Assembly (NCBI RefSeq): GCF_001649575.2 | Contig: NC_051436.1 | Span: 2,671,563 to 2,735,562, forward strand | DNA length: 64,000 nucleotides | Reading direction: 5' to 3' | From: Kryptolebias marmoratus | Lineage: Eukaryota > Chordata > Actinopteri > Cyprinodontiformes > Rivulidae | Part shown: piece after piece, positions 11,113 to 23,300 of the stretch | How the letters are laid out: each line of letters opens with the position of its first letter | How positions within the stretch are numbered: position 1 is the stretch's first letter | Made by a program: the position numbers and the translations under genes | Notes under the pieces: generated by a model | Told to the model about the DNA's origin: nothing | Seen by the model: the letters and a program-made list of their open reading frames with translations, nothing else | Database searches by the model: none

Positions 11113-11760
11113 CACAGACACACCCTGTTAATGCAGTAGTAGCTAAAGACAGGCAGACAAAACTAACTTTACTGTAAAAAACAACAAAATCATTGTGACA
11201 AACTCCAACTTTAAGAAGTTGGGTTCTTTTGTCCTAATATGTTAAACTTTGAAAATAAAGTCAAACTTTTACAATATCTGCTATAAATCCAACAGGAACT
11301 CCTCTTGGTCTTGTTTTTCTTATTTTGCCTTAAAACTAAAGTGTCTTTTTACCCTTTGAACCCGTTTCCTCGCTCCTGGGTGACTTGGGTCAGGTGATGT
11401 TTGGACTTCTGACATTTTTAACCAGCAGCATGTGGAGCAGATCTCCTCTTCCTCCTTCTGTCCATTTGTCCTCCATGGAGATAAACTGTTGTTTACTCTT
11501 CAGGTCAGCCTGGAAGTCAAGCGTGGCAGTAAGGCTGTGTCTGTGGGCTCAGACCGTGTGGACTCGCTGAGGGGGAACAGCGGAAAGCGTTTGAGTCCGA
11601 TCAGATCGAGGTCCGTTTGAGGAACTGACGGCTCTGATGGACTTCCTGTTTGGCTTTCAGTTGCTCTAATTTGTGTCCAGATGCAAATATGTTAGTTTAT
11701 GTTGGACTTAAGTTGTGTATTAGAGAGTATTTGCTGTGTTCCTTGTTCAAACAACATGAG

Positions 11761-11762
<2 letters not shown>

Positions 11763-11807
<45 letters not shown>
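11763..11807. repeat. (GT)n microsatellite, about 45 bp
   Basis: An uninterrupted GT tract. Confidence 0.95.
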
Positions 11808-11809
<2 letters not shown>

Positions 11810-12134
11810 GGGCAGGTGTTTTGCGTCACCACCCACCATCCATCAAGTCAAATGGGCGAATGACGGGAAGAACAAAAACAAATCCCTCGCTCCGGCAGGA
11901 ATAAACGACTGATGCCGACCAATGACAAGTGTTTATTGTGCGGGCTGAAGGGAAGCAGGGGCGCTGGTTTTAGCCTGAATGAGTGCTGAGAGACGTGTTG
12001 ATACACACACTTTTAGCTGTTTGCAGTAAATACAGCAGCTGACCACTTCACCCTCTGATTATCATGATTTACTTTCATTATCCAGCAGTAAAACCTTCAT
12101 TCCTAAAACATATTTAATACTTGTATGCATTGTT

Positions 12135-12385
12135 AGCAAAATATCTCTGCTATTTAATAAATGTCCATTCAACATGGCTGCCACAGCGAACACAAACACT
12201 CTGGTGTGGTAGTAGCTGAGAGTCATCCCCATCACGCTCCAAGCACTTCATGGTCTTTGCCGTCAACCCTGTTAGCAAAATATCTCATGAATCATTAAAC
12301 CGATTTGAATGAAACTCTGAACGTAAACATCGGATGTAGGTTTATATTTTATACAAAATGGCCGCCACAGCTACTCAACACAAAG
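12135..12385 (-). repeat. Dispersed YY1-site repeat family, reverse copy
   Basis: GTTAGCAAAATATCTC appears twice (12131 and 12272 areas) with GGTGTGGTAGTAGCTGAGAG between them, and ATGGCCGCCACAGCTAC near 12358. This is the full set of family landmarks in reverse complement. Confidence 0.75.
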
Positions 12386-12541
12386 ATGGTGATCTGTGCT
12401 CCTTCCGTTAACTAATTCCTTTTATTTTTAATTCACTGTAAATTTATTTGATTTTTTATTTTCTGGTTTGAACCCATCATCCGCTCACATCACGTCTCAC
12501 CAGGAGCTCAAGCCTGAAGGAAACTTTACTTTCCCCGTTTA

Positions 12542-12625
12542 ACACACACACACACACACACACACACCTCTTTGATGTGCTGAACCTCATGTAGAAATTA
12601 ACCACACACACACACACACACACAC
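12542..12625. repeat. Two (AC)n tracts separated by about 35 bp
   Basis: AC tracts at 12542-12567 and 12603-12625. Confidence 0.9.
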
Positions 12626-12723
12626 TGGCAGGCAGGCAGGTTGGACCCAAGGGTTCAGTTTGGGAGGAAACTCCCTTCCTAATTTTCCTCATAAAGAGTC
12701 TAATGAAGACTAATGACGGAGCG

Positions 12724-12725
<2 letters not shown>

Positions 12726-12765
<40 letters not shown>
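12726..12765. repeat. (GT)20 microsatellite
   Basis: An uninterrupted GT tract. Cysteine/valine runs in translations here are repeat artefacts. Confidence 0.95.
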
Positions 12766-12769
<4 letters not shown>

Positions 12770-13235
12770 TAACAGCTTGGCTGTTTCGTCTACAAATGTC
12801 TCTTTCCTCTCTCTGCTCGTTTTCTTCCATCCCTCTCTCCTCCTGTTTAATCTTCATTCCTGCTCAGAAGCTGTTGTTGTTGTTTGTGTTGCCGACGCAG
12901 ACGGTCAGTTTTGTTTGTTGGTAAACAAGTTGTTTGTTGGCATTTAGCCCATTTAAAAAAAAACATTAAATCATTTTTACAGAACAGCAGCTGAACTTTT
13001 AAATTAAACAAAAAAAAAACTGATTTGACAAAAACATGATTTTTACTTTGACTTATTGATGTTTTCTTTTAAATAAAACATTAAAAAATAAACTTTTTCT
13101 GCTAAAATTCACTGAATAAAAGCTGAACTGAGTGAAACCGCAGCTGAACGCTGACGCCGCGCCGCAGAATGAAAACATGAACGTCAGATTAACTGAGAAC
13201 TCTGATCTGTCCCCGAGGTGAGAGGGACAGGACGG

Positions 13236-13300
13236 ACGTGTCTCTGTGATGGACCGGAGACCTGTCCCGGGTGTCCCCCGTCTCCCGTTCAGGGATCAGG
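13236..13300 (+). repeat. SINE-family fragment
   Basis: GTGATGGACCGGAGACC followed by GTCCCGGGTGTCCCCC resembles the 3' body of the SINE-type repeat at 10300-10687. Only this internal part is recognisable. Confidence 0.45.
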
Positions 13301-14454
13301 AGCTCAGCTGCGTTTAAAGAACGTCACTGTAGCCCTCCGTTTATTTACTTTTAAAGCTCGAATGCTCTTCAGTATAATATTTTTAGATGTTAACGTTCTT
13401 CCTGTTATTTAGGTTAAGTCATATTTTGTTGGATGTCCACCGTCCGCCTGAGACAAACCCGTCAGACGGACAGAAACCACTTTGTGTTAAAGGACAAACA
13501 AATGGTTTATTATTTACAGACTAAATACAAATAAAATCACTTTGTACTCCTTTTTATTATTATTATTAATTGAAGAATTGATTCCATACAAAGTGACTGT
13601 AAAAGTAAAAACTGGAGCAACTAAAACAAAAAGTCTCGACCTGTTATCATTTATTTACTGCGACAAACTTCAAATGTTCCGTAATGTCAGTGAACGCAGC
13701 AACGAGCCGCTTCTCTGATTCTCCTAATTTATTTGTCATGTCAGGAAAATGCAGCGTGTGTGTGTGTGTGAGACGTAATTAAACAGATTTAAAACTAATT
13801 TATTTACTGTCTGTATTGGTACGTTAATTAAGCATGTGTTTGTATTCAGAAGAAGATTAATTTTTGGATTAAAAATCATTAATTAGCCCTTCCTTCCTCT
13901 GTTTTAGTCGACCTGTCTTCCTGTTTTTAAAGTTTTTTTTCCGTCTGAATACCTCCCGTCCATCCATCTCCCCGTCGTCCCGTTTTTATTTTGTCCCGTG
14001 TTTGACGTTCGGATCCTTCAATCTCCCTTCCCTCGCTGTCACCTTTTCATCCCTCCTCGTTGCCTCCTTCGCTTCCTATCCATCCCTCTTCATCTGCGGC
14101 TCTTCCCTCCTCGCCGCCCATCGCTCAGAGTTTCTGCCTCCATTAGGGGGAAATGGAAAAAGTGACATCAGCTATTTGGTAAACACAGAGAGATGGAGAG
14201 ACAGAAAGATGGAAGTCGGGACGGAAAAATGAAAAGCAAAGGTCAAAAGAGTGACAGTGGAGGATTGTTGGAGGAGGAGGAGGAGGGGAAGGCCTCACCT
14301 CATTAACCTCCTAATGCAGAGTAAATATACAGTCGAGATGGAACGGTGTGTGTGTGTGTGTGTTCATCAGACGTTGGATCACGTTTACGCCTCAGGAGAA
14401 CGGGTTAGAAACTAAAACAAACCTGTTTGCTTGTCGCCCGCCACGCCGGAGTCG

Positions 14455-14815
14455 TTTCACTCTCAGCTACTACCACACCAACTTTTACCTGACAGCGGTA
14501 AAGACATTCATGTGGATCAGCTGTGGCGGCCATCTTTAATTGGAATAACTCTGAAAGTTAGTCAGTTGTAGACGAACATCCAATTATTATTTCCTGTTAG
14601 TTTCTGTAAAATCCGTCAAAGGGTTCATGAGATATTTTGCTAACAGACAGAGTTGAGTCCTTATAGTGGTAACATTTTAAACAAAGAGCTTGTTATTTGT
14701 TAGTGCTCAGATTGTGTGTTGGGAATCAGTCTCAGCTACTACCACACCAGATTTAGGTCAGCTGTAGCCTTTGTGTTTTCTAAGCTCAGTTAGCTGTGGT
14801 GGCCATCTTGAATCA
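14455..14815 (+). repeat. Dispersed YY1-site repeat family, forward copy plus partial second copy
   Basis: CTCTCAGCTACTACCACACC at about 14460 and again at about 14730. GGCGGCCATCTTTAATTGG follows the first, and GGTGGCCATCTTGAATC follows the second. GTTCATGAGATATTTTGCT closes the first copy near 14640. Confidence 0.8.
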
Positions 14816-15092
14816 GTTAAGGATGTAAATCAAGCGGGTGAACATATTATTGTTGGGCTTTTGGCAGCGGATGATAATGAAATGTTTGTTTTTTTACGAT
14901 CTGATGTAAGTTTTATACAAAATGAATGATTAATGAATCCTTAAAAGGAAAACAATGTAAACCTTATTTTGCTGTTAAAGTGACTCATAACTAACAAGGA
15001 CGCATAAAAACACTGAGGTTTAATAAACTTGATATAAAAACTAAAATGTTTTCCATTTTAAAGGAACCCTGAAGCTGAACTCTGTTTGTTGT

Positions 15093-15107
15093 CCAGCAGG
15101 GGGCGAC
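15093..15107 (+). promoter_or_regulatory. CTCF-like core motif
   Basis: CCAGCAGGGGGCGAC fits the CCASYAGRKGGC core of vertebrate CTCF sites. The surrounding sequence is a common fish genomic context for this string, so it may be repeat-borne. Binding is not shown. Confidence 0.45.
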
Positions 15108-16997
15108 GTCTGTGGATGTAAAAACGTACAGAAGTCCAGAAAATGACTTCTTAGTTCATCTGTAGTCATTAGTCTGTCCATGTTTGTGTTCGTTTTGTGA
15201 GTGGGGGAGGGGCTTAGCTGTGATTGACAGGTCACTGACCAATGAGAGCGTCTCTGAAGGATGAGATGAAGCTTTAAACTTCAGATCAGCAGAAATGATC
15301 GGCGTGTTTGACGTGTCGGGGTGTCGTCTCCTTCCTGCCTGAGAAGCTAAACGGCGTCAGAAGATGGCGGTAAACACCGATCCGTAACTTAAATAAGCTT
15401 CGTTTGGCTCACCTGGTTTTCTGTGGACACATGTTTACGCTACGTCACGGGTGGAGGAGACTTGAGTTTATCATGAAGGAAGATCCGCTGATTTAATCCT
15501 GAGTATCTGCAGCTCATTTAACCCGATTACTTTAGTCTTTATAGCTTTTATGGCAGAAAACTAAACGTGCAGCATGTAGGACAGAAAGCTGTGTTTGTAA
15601 ACTCTGCAGAAACTTGGACAGAACTGATTTGTGGTCTTCAGCCTCAGTTTTTAGTTTTAGTATCAACGAGAGGAGAAGCGAAACGTCTTCAACTAACAGA
15701 GAAGTCCAGTTTCCTTGTTTTATGTTTTAAACTCTTCAGGAAAAACAAAGTGGTTGAAGAGTTCAGATTTAAAACAGTTAATGTCTTAATAACTCTTTGA
15801 ATGAGAACAGCTGAGACCGAAGATGTGATTTTCCTGCAGGAAGTGTTACAGCTAGCTGCTGCTGTTGCTGCATGTACCCACAGAACTGTGTGTGTAAACA
15901 ATAAGGAGTCTTTTAACCAACTGTAAAAATGTTTAAAACTATTACTTTTTCAACAAAGATTAGGGAGTAAAAAACCCTAAAAAAGATTAGATTAGTGTGA
16001 AACACCAGGAGACAGGTTTCATTATAATACTGTATATTTGTAGTCATTTCAAACCCAGAGAACAGTGACAGACTGAGATCATCAGGAGGAAAAAAATGAA
16101 ACCGAAAGGCTGAAGTTTGTGTCTATCTACACAGAATGTCCCTTTAACCCAAAGCCCCACCCACCCCGCCCCGCCCATCCCGCGTCCTTGCTCCCGTACA
16201 CATCAGAAATCAACAAATAAACAAAACACGCAGCGGAATAAACAAAACTGGAACACAAGAGTCTGCACTCGTAGGTGGGGAAACTGAGGAGGAAGGTTTC
16301 TGGTGTTTGGCATCCGAGGAGCACCTGCAGAACGGAACGTGTTTCTACAGCTTCGTTTAAAGAAAAACAACACAAATCCACTCAAACAGAAAGAAACCTT
16401 CTGGAAGTTTTAATCCGACAAACACCAGAAACGTTTCAGGATGAGACCGAGTCGAAAAATCACTCCTTTCGTAATAAAAGTTCTTTTTTTTTGTTTTTAA
16501 CTTTTGCATAATTTCAGAAACTGATTCCACTTTTTTTTTCTTTTTTTTTTCTTAAAGAGTAATAGAAAATACTTTATACACTGAAAAGCTGTTCCCTACA
16601 TCTCCCGGAGAAAACGAAGGGATGAAAGTGGAAGAAAAGAGGAGTCATGCAGGAGCGGAGCAAAGAAAGGAGAACCGTAGAAGAGAGGAGGTGAGGAGAG
16701 GTCAAAGGTTAAAAGAAACCAAAGTTTTCCCATGCATTCTTTTCAGTTCCTGTACAAAAAATAAAAGAAGGAGAGACAGAAATAGCCTCTCGAGTTGTTT
16801 TCCTTCTTTCTGCAGTCTTTTTTTTTATACTCCCTTTTTTCTGCCCAGCTCCTCCGATTGGCTGATCAGTCCGGTCAGAAAGTCCTCGTCACGTCCTGAA
16901 GGAGGTTTCTGAAAACCACCCTGGTCTCCGTCCTGAGGAGAACCATCTGACGGAGACAGAAAGGTGGTGTCGCCTCCTCCTCCTCCTCTCAGGAATG

Positions 16998-17267
16998 TTT
17001 ATTCATTGTTCAGTTTTCCAAACAGATAAAAAGGGAAAAAAAGAGGAATAAATGGATCAAAGTTTGTCTAAAAAGCAGAATTTGGAGAACTCCAAACCAA
17101 CGTCCAGTGTGTCTCTTTAGTAGTCTCGTTGTTGAGTCCCGTCTGGAGGGGGGGTGTTGCCGTTGTGATTCAGTGGATGCTGTGGTTGCTGTGGAAACGG
17201 ACCGGTTGAGTTTGTCTGTACAGGAAGGGGAGGAGTGGGGCGGTGGTTCTGGAGTCAGAAGTCCTCT
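16998..17267 (-). other. Probable dach 3' UTR
   Basis: On the minus strand the stop codon at 17268-17270 is followed by about 270 nt ending in AATAAA (plus-strand TTTATT at 16998-17003), the first plausible polyadenylation signal. Longer isoforms cannot be excluded because further signals lie downstream. Confidence 0.4.
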
Positions 17268-17305
17268 CTAGAACATCATGGGAGTCTTCAGGAACGGCCG
17301 GGACT
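17268..17305 (-). CDS. dach2: dach terminal coding exon ([16 protein letters not shown])
   Basis: After acceptor CATCCAG the exon adds [12 protein letters not shown] and TAG at 17268-17270. The ending parallels DACH1's GRLYLKTTVMY C terminus, the evidence for placing the gene's end here, 6.6 kb from the previous exon. Phase matches the leftover G of exon 23895-23960. Confidence 0.82.
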
Positions 17306-20300
17306 CTGGATGAAAACAAACAGTTTGTTAAAACTGAACCCGTTACCGTGACGACCGGAGCAACATTTAACTTTGTTTGTTTTGGTTCACCCTTCACTGC
17401 AGGTCCTGTAAGAAGTTACTGCAGCTGTCACAAGTTTTTATTTTATTTTTTAAACCCCAGCACCCAGCAGTGACACAACAAGATGGAGCGTCCCAGCCTC
17501 CATTTCTGCCATCATAATTTATTTATTTTGAAAGGATTACAGAGTGGAAACTATGGTCACGGGTGAGCTCTTTAAATATTCTTAGAAAAATGATTTGGCT
17601 TAAAGACAACATAAATGCACATTTAACTAAGGAGGAGATTAGTTTTTGTTTTTTCACATTAAAGGAGTCAGTGAATGTGGCTGCTGAGGTTTTCTTAACT
17701 AATTCCAACTTTAAAATCTGAAACAAACTTTACATTCAGGTGTTTAAAATGTGCAGTTCTGTTGTGTTTCAGGTAAATTCAAGACTTTTAAAGCTTCTCT
17801 GATCAGTTACTTTCTGATCTAAATGAGTTTCCTTCGTAGAGCGGCTGGGCTCAGCCTTAGAGATGAGGAGAGGAGCTCCGTCGTCCGAGTCGAGCTGCTG
17901 CTCCTCCTCATCGAAAGGAGTCAGCTGAGGAGCTTCATCTGATCAGGACGCCTCCTGGACGCCTCCCTTTGGAGGTTTTTCAGTCCAACTGGGAAGAGAT
18001 CTCGGGGCAGACCCAGAACTCTGGAGGGATTCTGGATCCTCTCTGGTCAGGGAACACCTTGGGATCCTCCAGGAGGAGCTGGAAAGAGGGAGGTCTGGGT
18101 TTCCCTCCTGGACCTGCTGCGTCCATGACCTGACGATTGGTGGATGGATGGATGGATGGATGGATGGGTCTGGATGTTGGTGTAACCGTAGACCAGGTTC
18201 CGGACGCTGATCTGATGGACTGAGTTGAAGGATGTTGATGGTTGTGGATTACTGGCCGTCACCGTGAAGGAGACGTTCTCTTAGAAAGTAGGAACAAGAC
18301 GGCTGCTGCTGTTCACCTCGTCTGTTGATCTGTTGGATCTCAATATTTGCTGCTTCCTGTTTGTTTTGTTTTTTTAACTTTGTGACTTCTTTTGGTTGAC
18401 ATGAGTCCATTTGAAGCCCAGCTGAGAGGACAGTGCTCTTTGTGTTTTCTGAGTTTTAAAGTCATTTGTGGATTCAGGAGCAAACTGTGCTCACCAACAG
18501 CGTTCAGAAGTGAGTTTGAACTCCTGCAGTGATTTCTACTCCTTTTCCTGCCCGAGGACGGCTGCGTGTGTTTCTGCTGCTTTTATTCTCATTTACTGAA
18601 GAATTCAAAATCTCCAAATGTCTGACAGTGCATTATAAAATACAATCTATAAATAATAATAATAAAAGGAGCAGGCGGGGCAAAATCCTGAAGAAACAAA
18701 TTAGATTCCAACATCATAACCTGAATGAATTTATGTTAAAATAAAAACTTTCTCTTATGTTGAAATGTCCTAAATTTGCAGGAAAGGTCATATTCTATGA
18801 TTAAATATATAAATTTACAAAACAGTAAAAACTTTAAAGAATAAAGTTTTTTATTCTATAAAGTTAAATTTATAAGAAAAACTCACAAATTTGTGAGTTT
18901 TACCATCATTTTTGTAAATTTACAACTTTATTTTTAGAAAACTTGTAGTTTAATAATCTCTGCTGGTTCAGTCTTTTTCTAATTGTCCTGTTGTGACCTT
19001 TGACCTTTAACCCTCTCCCTGAGGCGTGTAGAGTCTGAGTTGGACTCGTTGTTTTTTTGGTCATTTCTCTGAGGATTGCACAGTCTGCCCTTGGGGTGAA
19101 TGTTCAGGGCTCATGGTCTGTTCTGCAGGTTTCAGGTCTTTTTTAGCAGAAAACGTGTATTTGAATGTTTTTCTGGCCGCTCTGACGTGTAAAACTTTAG
19201 ACCTGAAGGAGGGAAGTAAAATCTGACGCTCAGACGTTCGTTTATCTTCCAGCTTCAGCTGGACAGAAGAAAAAGCTCCTAATTATTTGAGCAGGATGAG
19301 GTTTGGTCCGAATGAAAGTGCTGCTTCTTGTTCTTCCTCTCAGGTTGGCCGGGGCCGACTCTCCCTCCCCTCCCTCCCTGTAGTGCTGTAGCTGCACCCA
19401 CCCACACAGAGCCGACTCGTTACGTGCAACAGAAACGTGCACGCCTTCCTCTCCCCGCGGTGTCATTGTTTTCTGCGAACGTTGCAAACTGTTTACATTT
19501 CTGCATAACAGCAGCCATAAAGCTGCCCCCCCTCCTGTTTCCAGGCAGCACTTCTCTTTCTCCTGCCCTCTACGACTTCTCCCACTTATCTCCTGCTGCT
19601 TTCTGTCGTCTTTTTACCGTCCCACTTTGTCCTCTGACTGAGACTTGCCTCGTTGGGGAGGGAAAAAAAAACTTTTAAAATAATTTCTCTTTCATCTTAC
19701 TTTCGTTTCCTCCTTCATATTCCTTGTCTTCCCTCCTTCTCGTCCCTCTCATCTCCTGCCCTTCCCTATTTTTATCACTCCACGATCCGCTCCGACCCCC
19801 TCCCCTCCTCCCCTTTCATCCCTCTCTTCTACATGCATCCCATCCTCTTCCTCACCTCCCGCCTGTCCTTTATCTCTTACTTTTAAATTATTTTTATCCC
19901 ACCCCGTTCTTCTCTCTCTGGGCTGCAGGTTCTGACCGGGTGCTGTAAAAACTTGGAGCTGACCTTAAAACTTTAATCTGTAACGCTGCTCTTGTTAAAA
20001 ACAGCCGAACTTTACTGCAGCTCCAACCGGGTCCTTTAAACGAGCACGAAGTAACATCAGATCTTTTTATTTGCACCTTCATGAAGTTAAACCTGTCAAA
20101 TATCAGAGGTTTAAAGGTGGTTTCTCTCTGGGCTCAGACTTTGGAGACTTCAGTCTTGAACATGTTCAGACATTTGAAGCTGTAGTCTGACTTTCCTCTG
20201 ACAGAACGAAGGGAGAACCGGTCCAAATGTTCTCCTGCAGATTAAATCCTCATCGTGGCGGCAGCGCGGGGCAACAAACCCGACCGCGATTTTAAAACTG

Positions 20301-23300
20301 GTTGTCAAATGTTTAAAGGAAAATCAAATAATTACCAACAAATTCGAAGAAAAGGACTGATTGTTGATTAATGAGTCCTTTTTTTTTTAAAGAAAAAAGT
20401 CTATTTCTATGAACAGTTGCAGCTCAGTCAGATTCCACCTTAAATCCTGATGTTTCTTGTTGGTGATTTAAATTATTTAAGGTTGAGTTTCAGCTGTTAA
20501 ATCCTTACACCGTCTCATAAATTAACTCAGGCTTCACTTCTGTAAACAAAATCATCTTTATTGAACTTTGTCTTGTTTTTACACTCAGTACTTTCTTCTC
20601 TTTGGTATCATTTCTTGAATTTTACAGTTATTTTGTTTATTCAGTAGTTTTGTCAGAAACATGGTGCTCTTGCCTTTTTTTTTCCATCTGAGGAAAAAGT
20701 GTTTATTTTATTAATTCTTAAAGAAGTAAAGCCTCAGTAGCTGTGAAAGATGTTTGGTTTAATCTAATATTCTACCTGCTGCTCAGAATCCTAAATCATC
20801 CAGCTGCTGACTGAACTCTGACTCCTGGTCTTCAACATTTCTTGTTTTTTAGATCTGACGTCCATCTTTAATTTCTCTGTTTTCTCCTCTTCCTTTATTA
20901 CTGGTTGGTGGGATTTCTTCTCTGGCAACGCTGTTTGTTTTTTTACCTCTGTTCCTGAAATACACCATGTGTGTGTGTTGTCCTGGTTAAAAATGGTGCC
21001 GACCAGCCTTGTTAAAAGTCTTACCAGCAGGGGGGAGAAAATGTCACCAGGTCACATTTTTCAGCTCTGTCCCAGGAAATCTCCTCACTCCTTCATCCTT
21101 CAGTTTTTTCTGTATTTAGGACTCGTTTCTCATTCTCCCCCTCTGTAATTGGGCCCTACCATAGAAAGTAATGCAGTCCGTGCTTTTCTATGACGGAACC
21201 TTTTATTATTTTAAATCGATATGTATTTTTAGCTGTCCTTAAACATTAACGCAGCTCACCAACCCAAAATATCCATCAAGATGAGTGTTATTACTTTTAT
21301 TGGTGTTTCGAGTCACCGTAGTGATGTAATTTGCTTAAAGCATTGCATGGAGGACGCTTCAGATCCAGTTGAAGCTGTAGACCCGGGGGGGGGGGGTCCA
21401 ACCCTGGTCCTCTGCTCCAACACACCTGATTTGAATCAATGGGTGATTAACAGGCTTCTGCAGAACAAGAAGAGGTGATTAAACCATGAATCAGGTGTGT
21501 TGGAGCAGAGGAACAAGGAAAACCTGCAGGATGGTGGCCCTGAGGACCAGGACTGGACACCCCTGCTGTAGACTCTGAAACATCTTATGAGCTACTAGAT
21601 GGGAATCATGACAAAGTAATGATTGGTTATTTGGGTCAAGCCTGTTTAAAATGGCCGCCACGGTTGAGACAGTTTGTTATGATGGTGATCTCCGGCAGCT
21701 GAATGCTCTGTGGGGCCTTCTTCATCTCATCTTTCCACTGGTTTTGGTTTTTGTTTCCGTCTCTCCTCCATGTTTTTTTTTACCTTCCACGTCTCACACT
21801 CTCCCGTCCTTATCGCCTTTTCTTCCCTCTCCCTTCTTTTTGATTGTAATGCGATGTCTTTCTTTGTATTCAGCAGTTTTCTCTTCACTCGTTAATTAAG
21901 AGTGTAGAAGGTGAGAGGCAGGGGAGTGTGTGTGTGTGTGTCAGAAGGTAAACCACTGTAGGTGCAAAATGCAGGAGGGATGAGTGTGTGTTTTTCTGTG
22001 TGGATGTGAGTGAGGCAGCAAAGGGGTCCTACTGGGCCAATCAACATTAATGAAATCAGGTGAGTGTGTGTGTGAAGGTGTGTGTGTGTGTTGGAGTGCT
22101 TGGCTTGCAGAAGAGAGGGGATCTAAAAGGGGTCTAAAGAGGAGTGAGAGCTAATTAGAGTTCCCTGTCTCACAAGTATGTGGATCAAACACACACACTC
22201 TCATAAATGCACAACTACAGGTACAGAGGACACACACACGCACGCACGGAGTGTGTGTAGATATTCACTTATACACTCGCAGAGTTTCAAGCGAAGGTTT
22301 TCAATGTCAGGGAGGACTGAGCACAGCTGGTGGAAAGAAGACGACACTTGCATACTAACACACACACACACACACACACAGTGCTGGTGAGGACTCATTG
22401 GCATAACGAGAAGCATAAACTGAAATGTAACTTCATCTTTCTCACATTTAAACACTCCTGCTGTCACGAAGGCAGGTTCTCCTAATCGTGGTTCTTTACA
22501 GCCAACAAGTTAAAGAAACTAACATTTATCCGTCTTTTTATACGTAGCAGAAGTCCAGGACCAGACGTCCCTCTCTTCAGCTCCTCCTGAGGGACACCAG
22601 GGTGTGTCTCAGACCAGGGAGGACATATTAGATCATCCCTACAGGAAGTTGTCTTCAGGAGGAGCAGTGGCCGGGATGCAAGTATACATCAATTATCTCG
22701 AAACTTAAACAACTACAGCTTATTTTCATGTCAACAAACCTTATTGATCACAACAATTAGCATAGATGCTAACACCATAGAAAAGCTAATGATTTCAGAG
22801 TCATCACTGAAGACAAACGGCTCCACTGCAGTGTTTCTACGGTAACTCTGATTCTCTTAAAGTGGCAGCACAGATTAATGTTAACGATGCAACTAAAAAT
22901 AATCTCTACTCCTCACCTGAGGACCCATCACTCCATCATAAAAAAGATACTTTCTCTTCCTCCCAGTTTGTTTTTGATCATTTTTGTCGATCCGCAGATG
23001 CAGCCATCTTTGAGGAAGTAAGTAAGAGATCTCGTTTAATCTGCTGAGGCTTCTGATTGGTCGATGTTTGGGGGGGCGTGTCATTGTGTTGTTTTCCAAG
23101 CAGTGGATGACAGATTAATATCTGAGGAAAGCCGCCTCAGTTATGTTGCATTGTGTGTTAAATAAAGGTTCATTTTCTAGTTATTTGCACATCTGGTGCA
23201 CCTGTCCTGTCAGGTGGGTGGAGTCTGCCAACCATAAACACCCTCCCTGCCTTATTCCAAATGTCAGGAAAATGCATTCTAAATTTCACATTTTTCGGGC

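Larger units (their letters stand above)
10688..16997. other. Intergenic region between the orphan first exon and the dach 3' end
   Basis: No supported coding exon. It contains three YY1-site repeat copies, CA/GT microsatellites, a SINE fragment and homopolymer T tracts near 16486-16560. A purine-rich block at about 16590-16720 probably lies just beyond the dach polyadenylation site. Open frames are under 100 codons and unrecognised. Confidence 0.55.
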
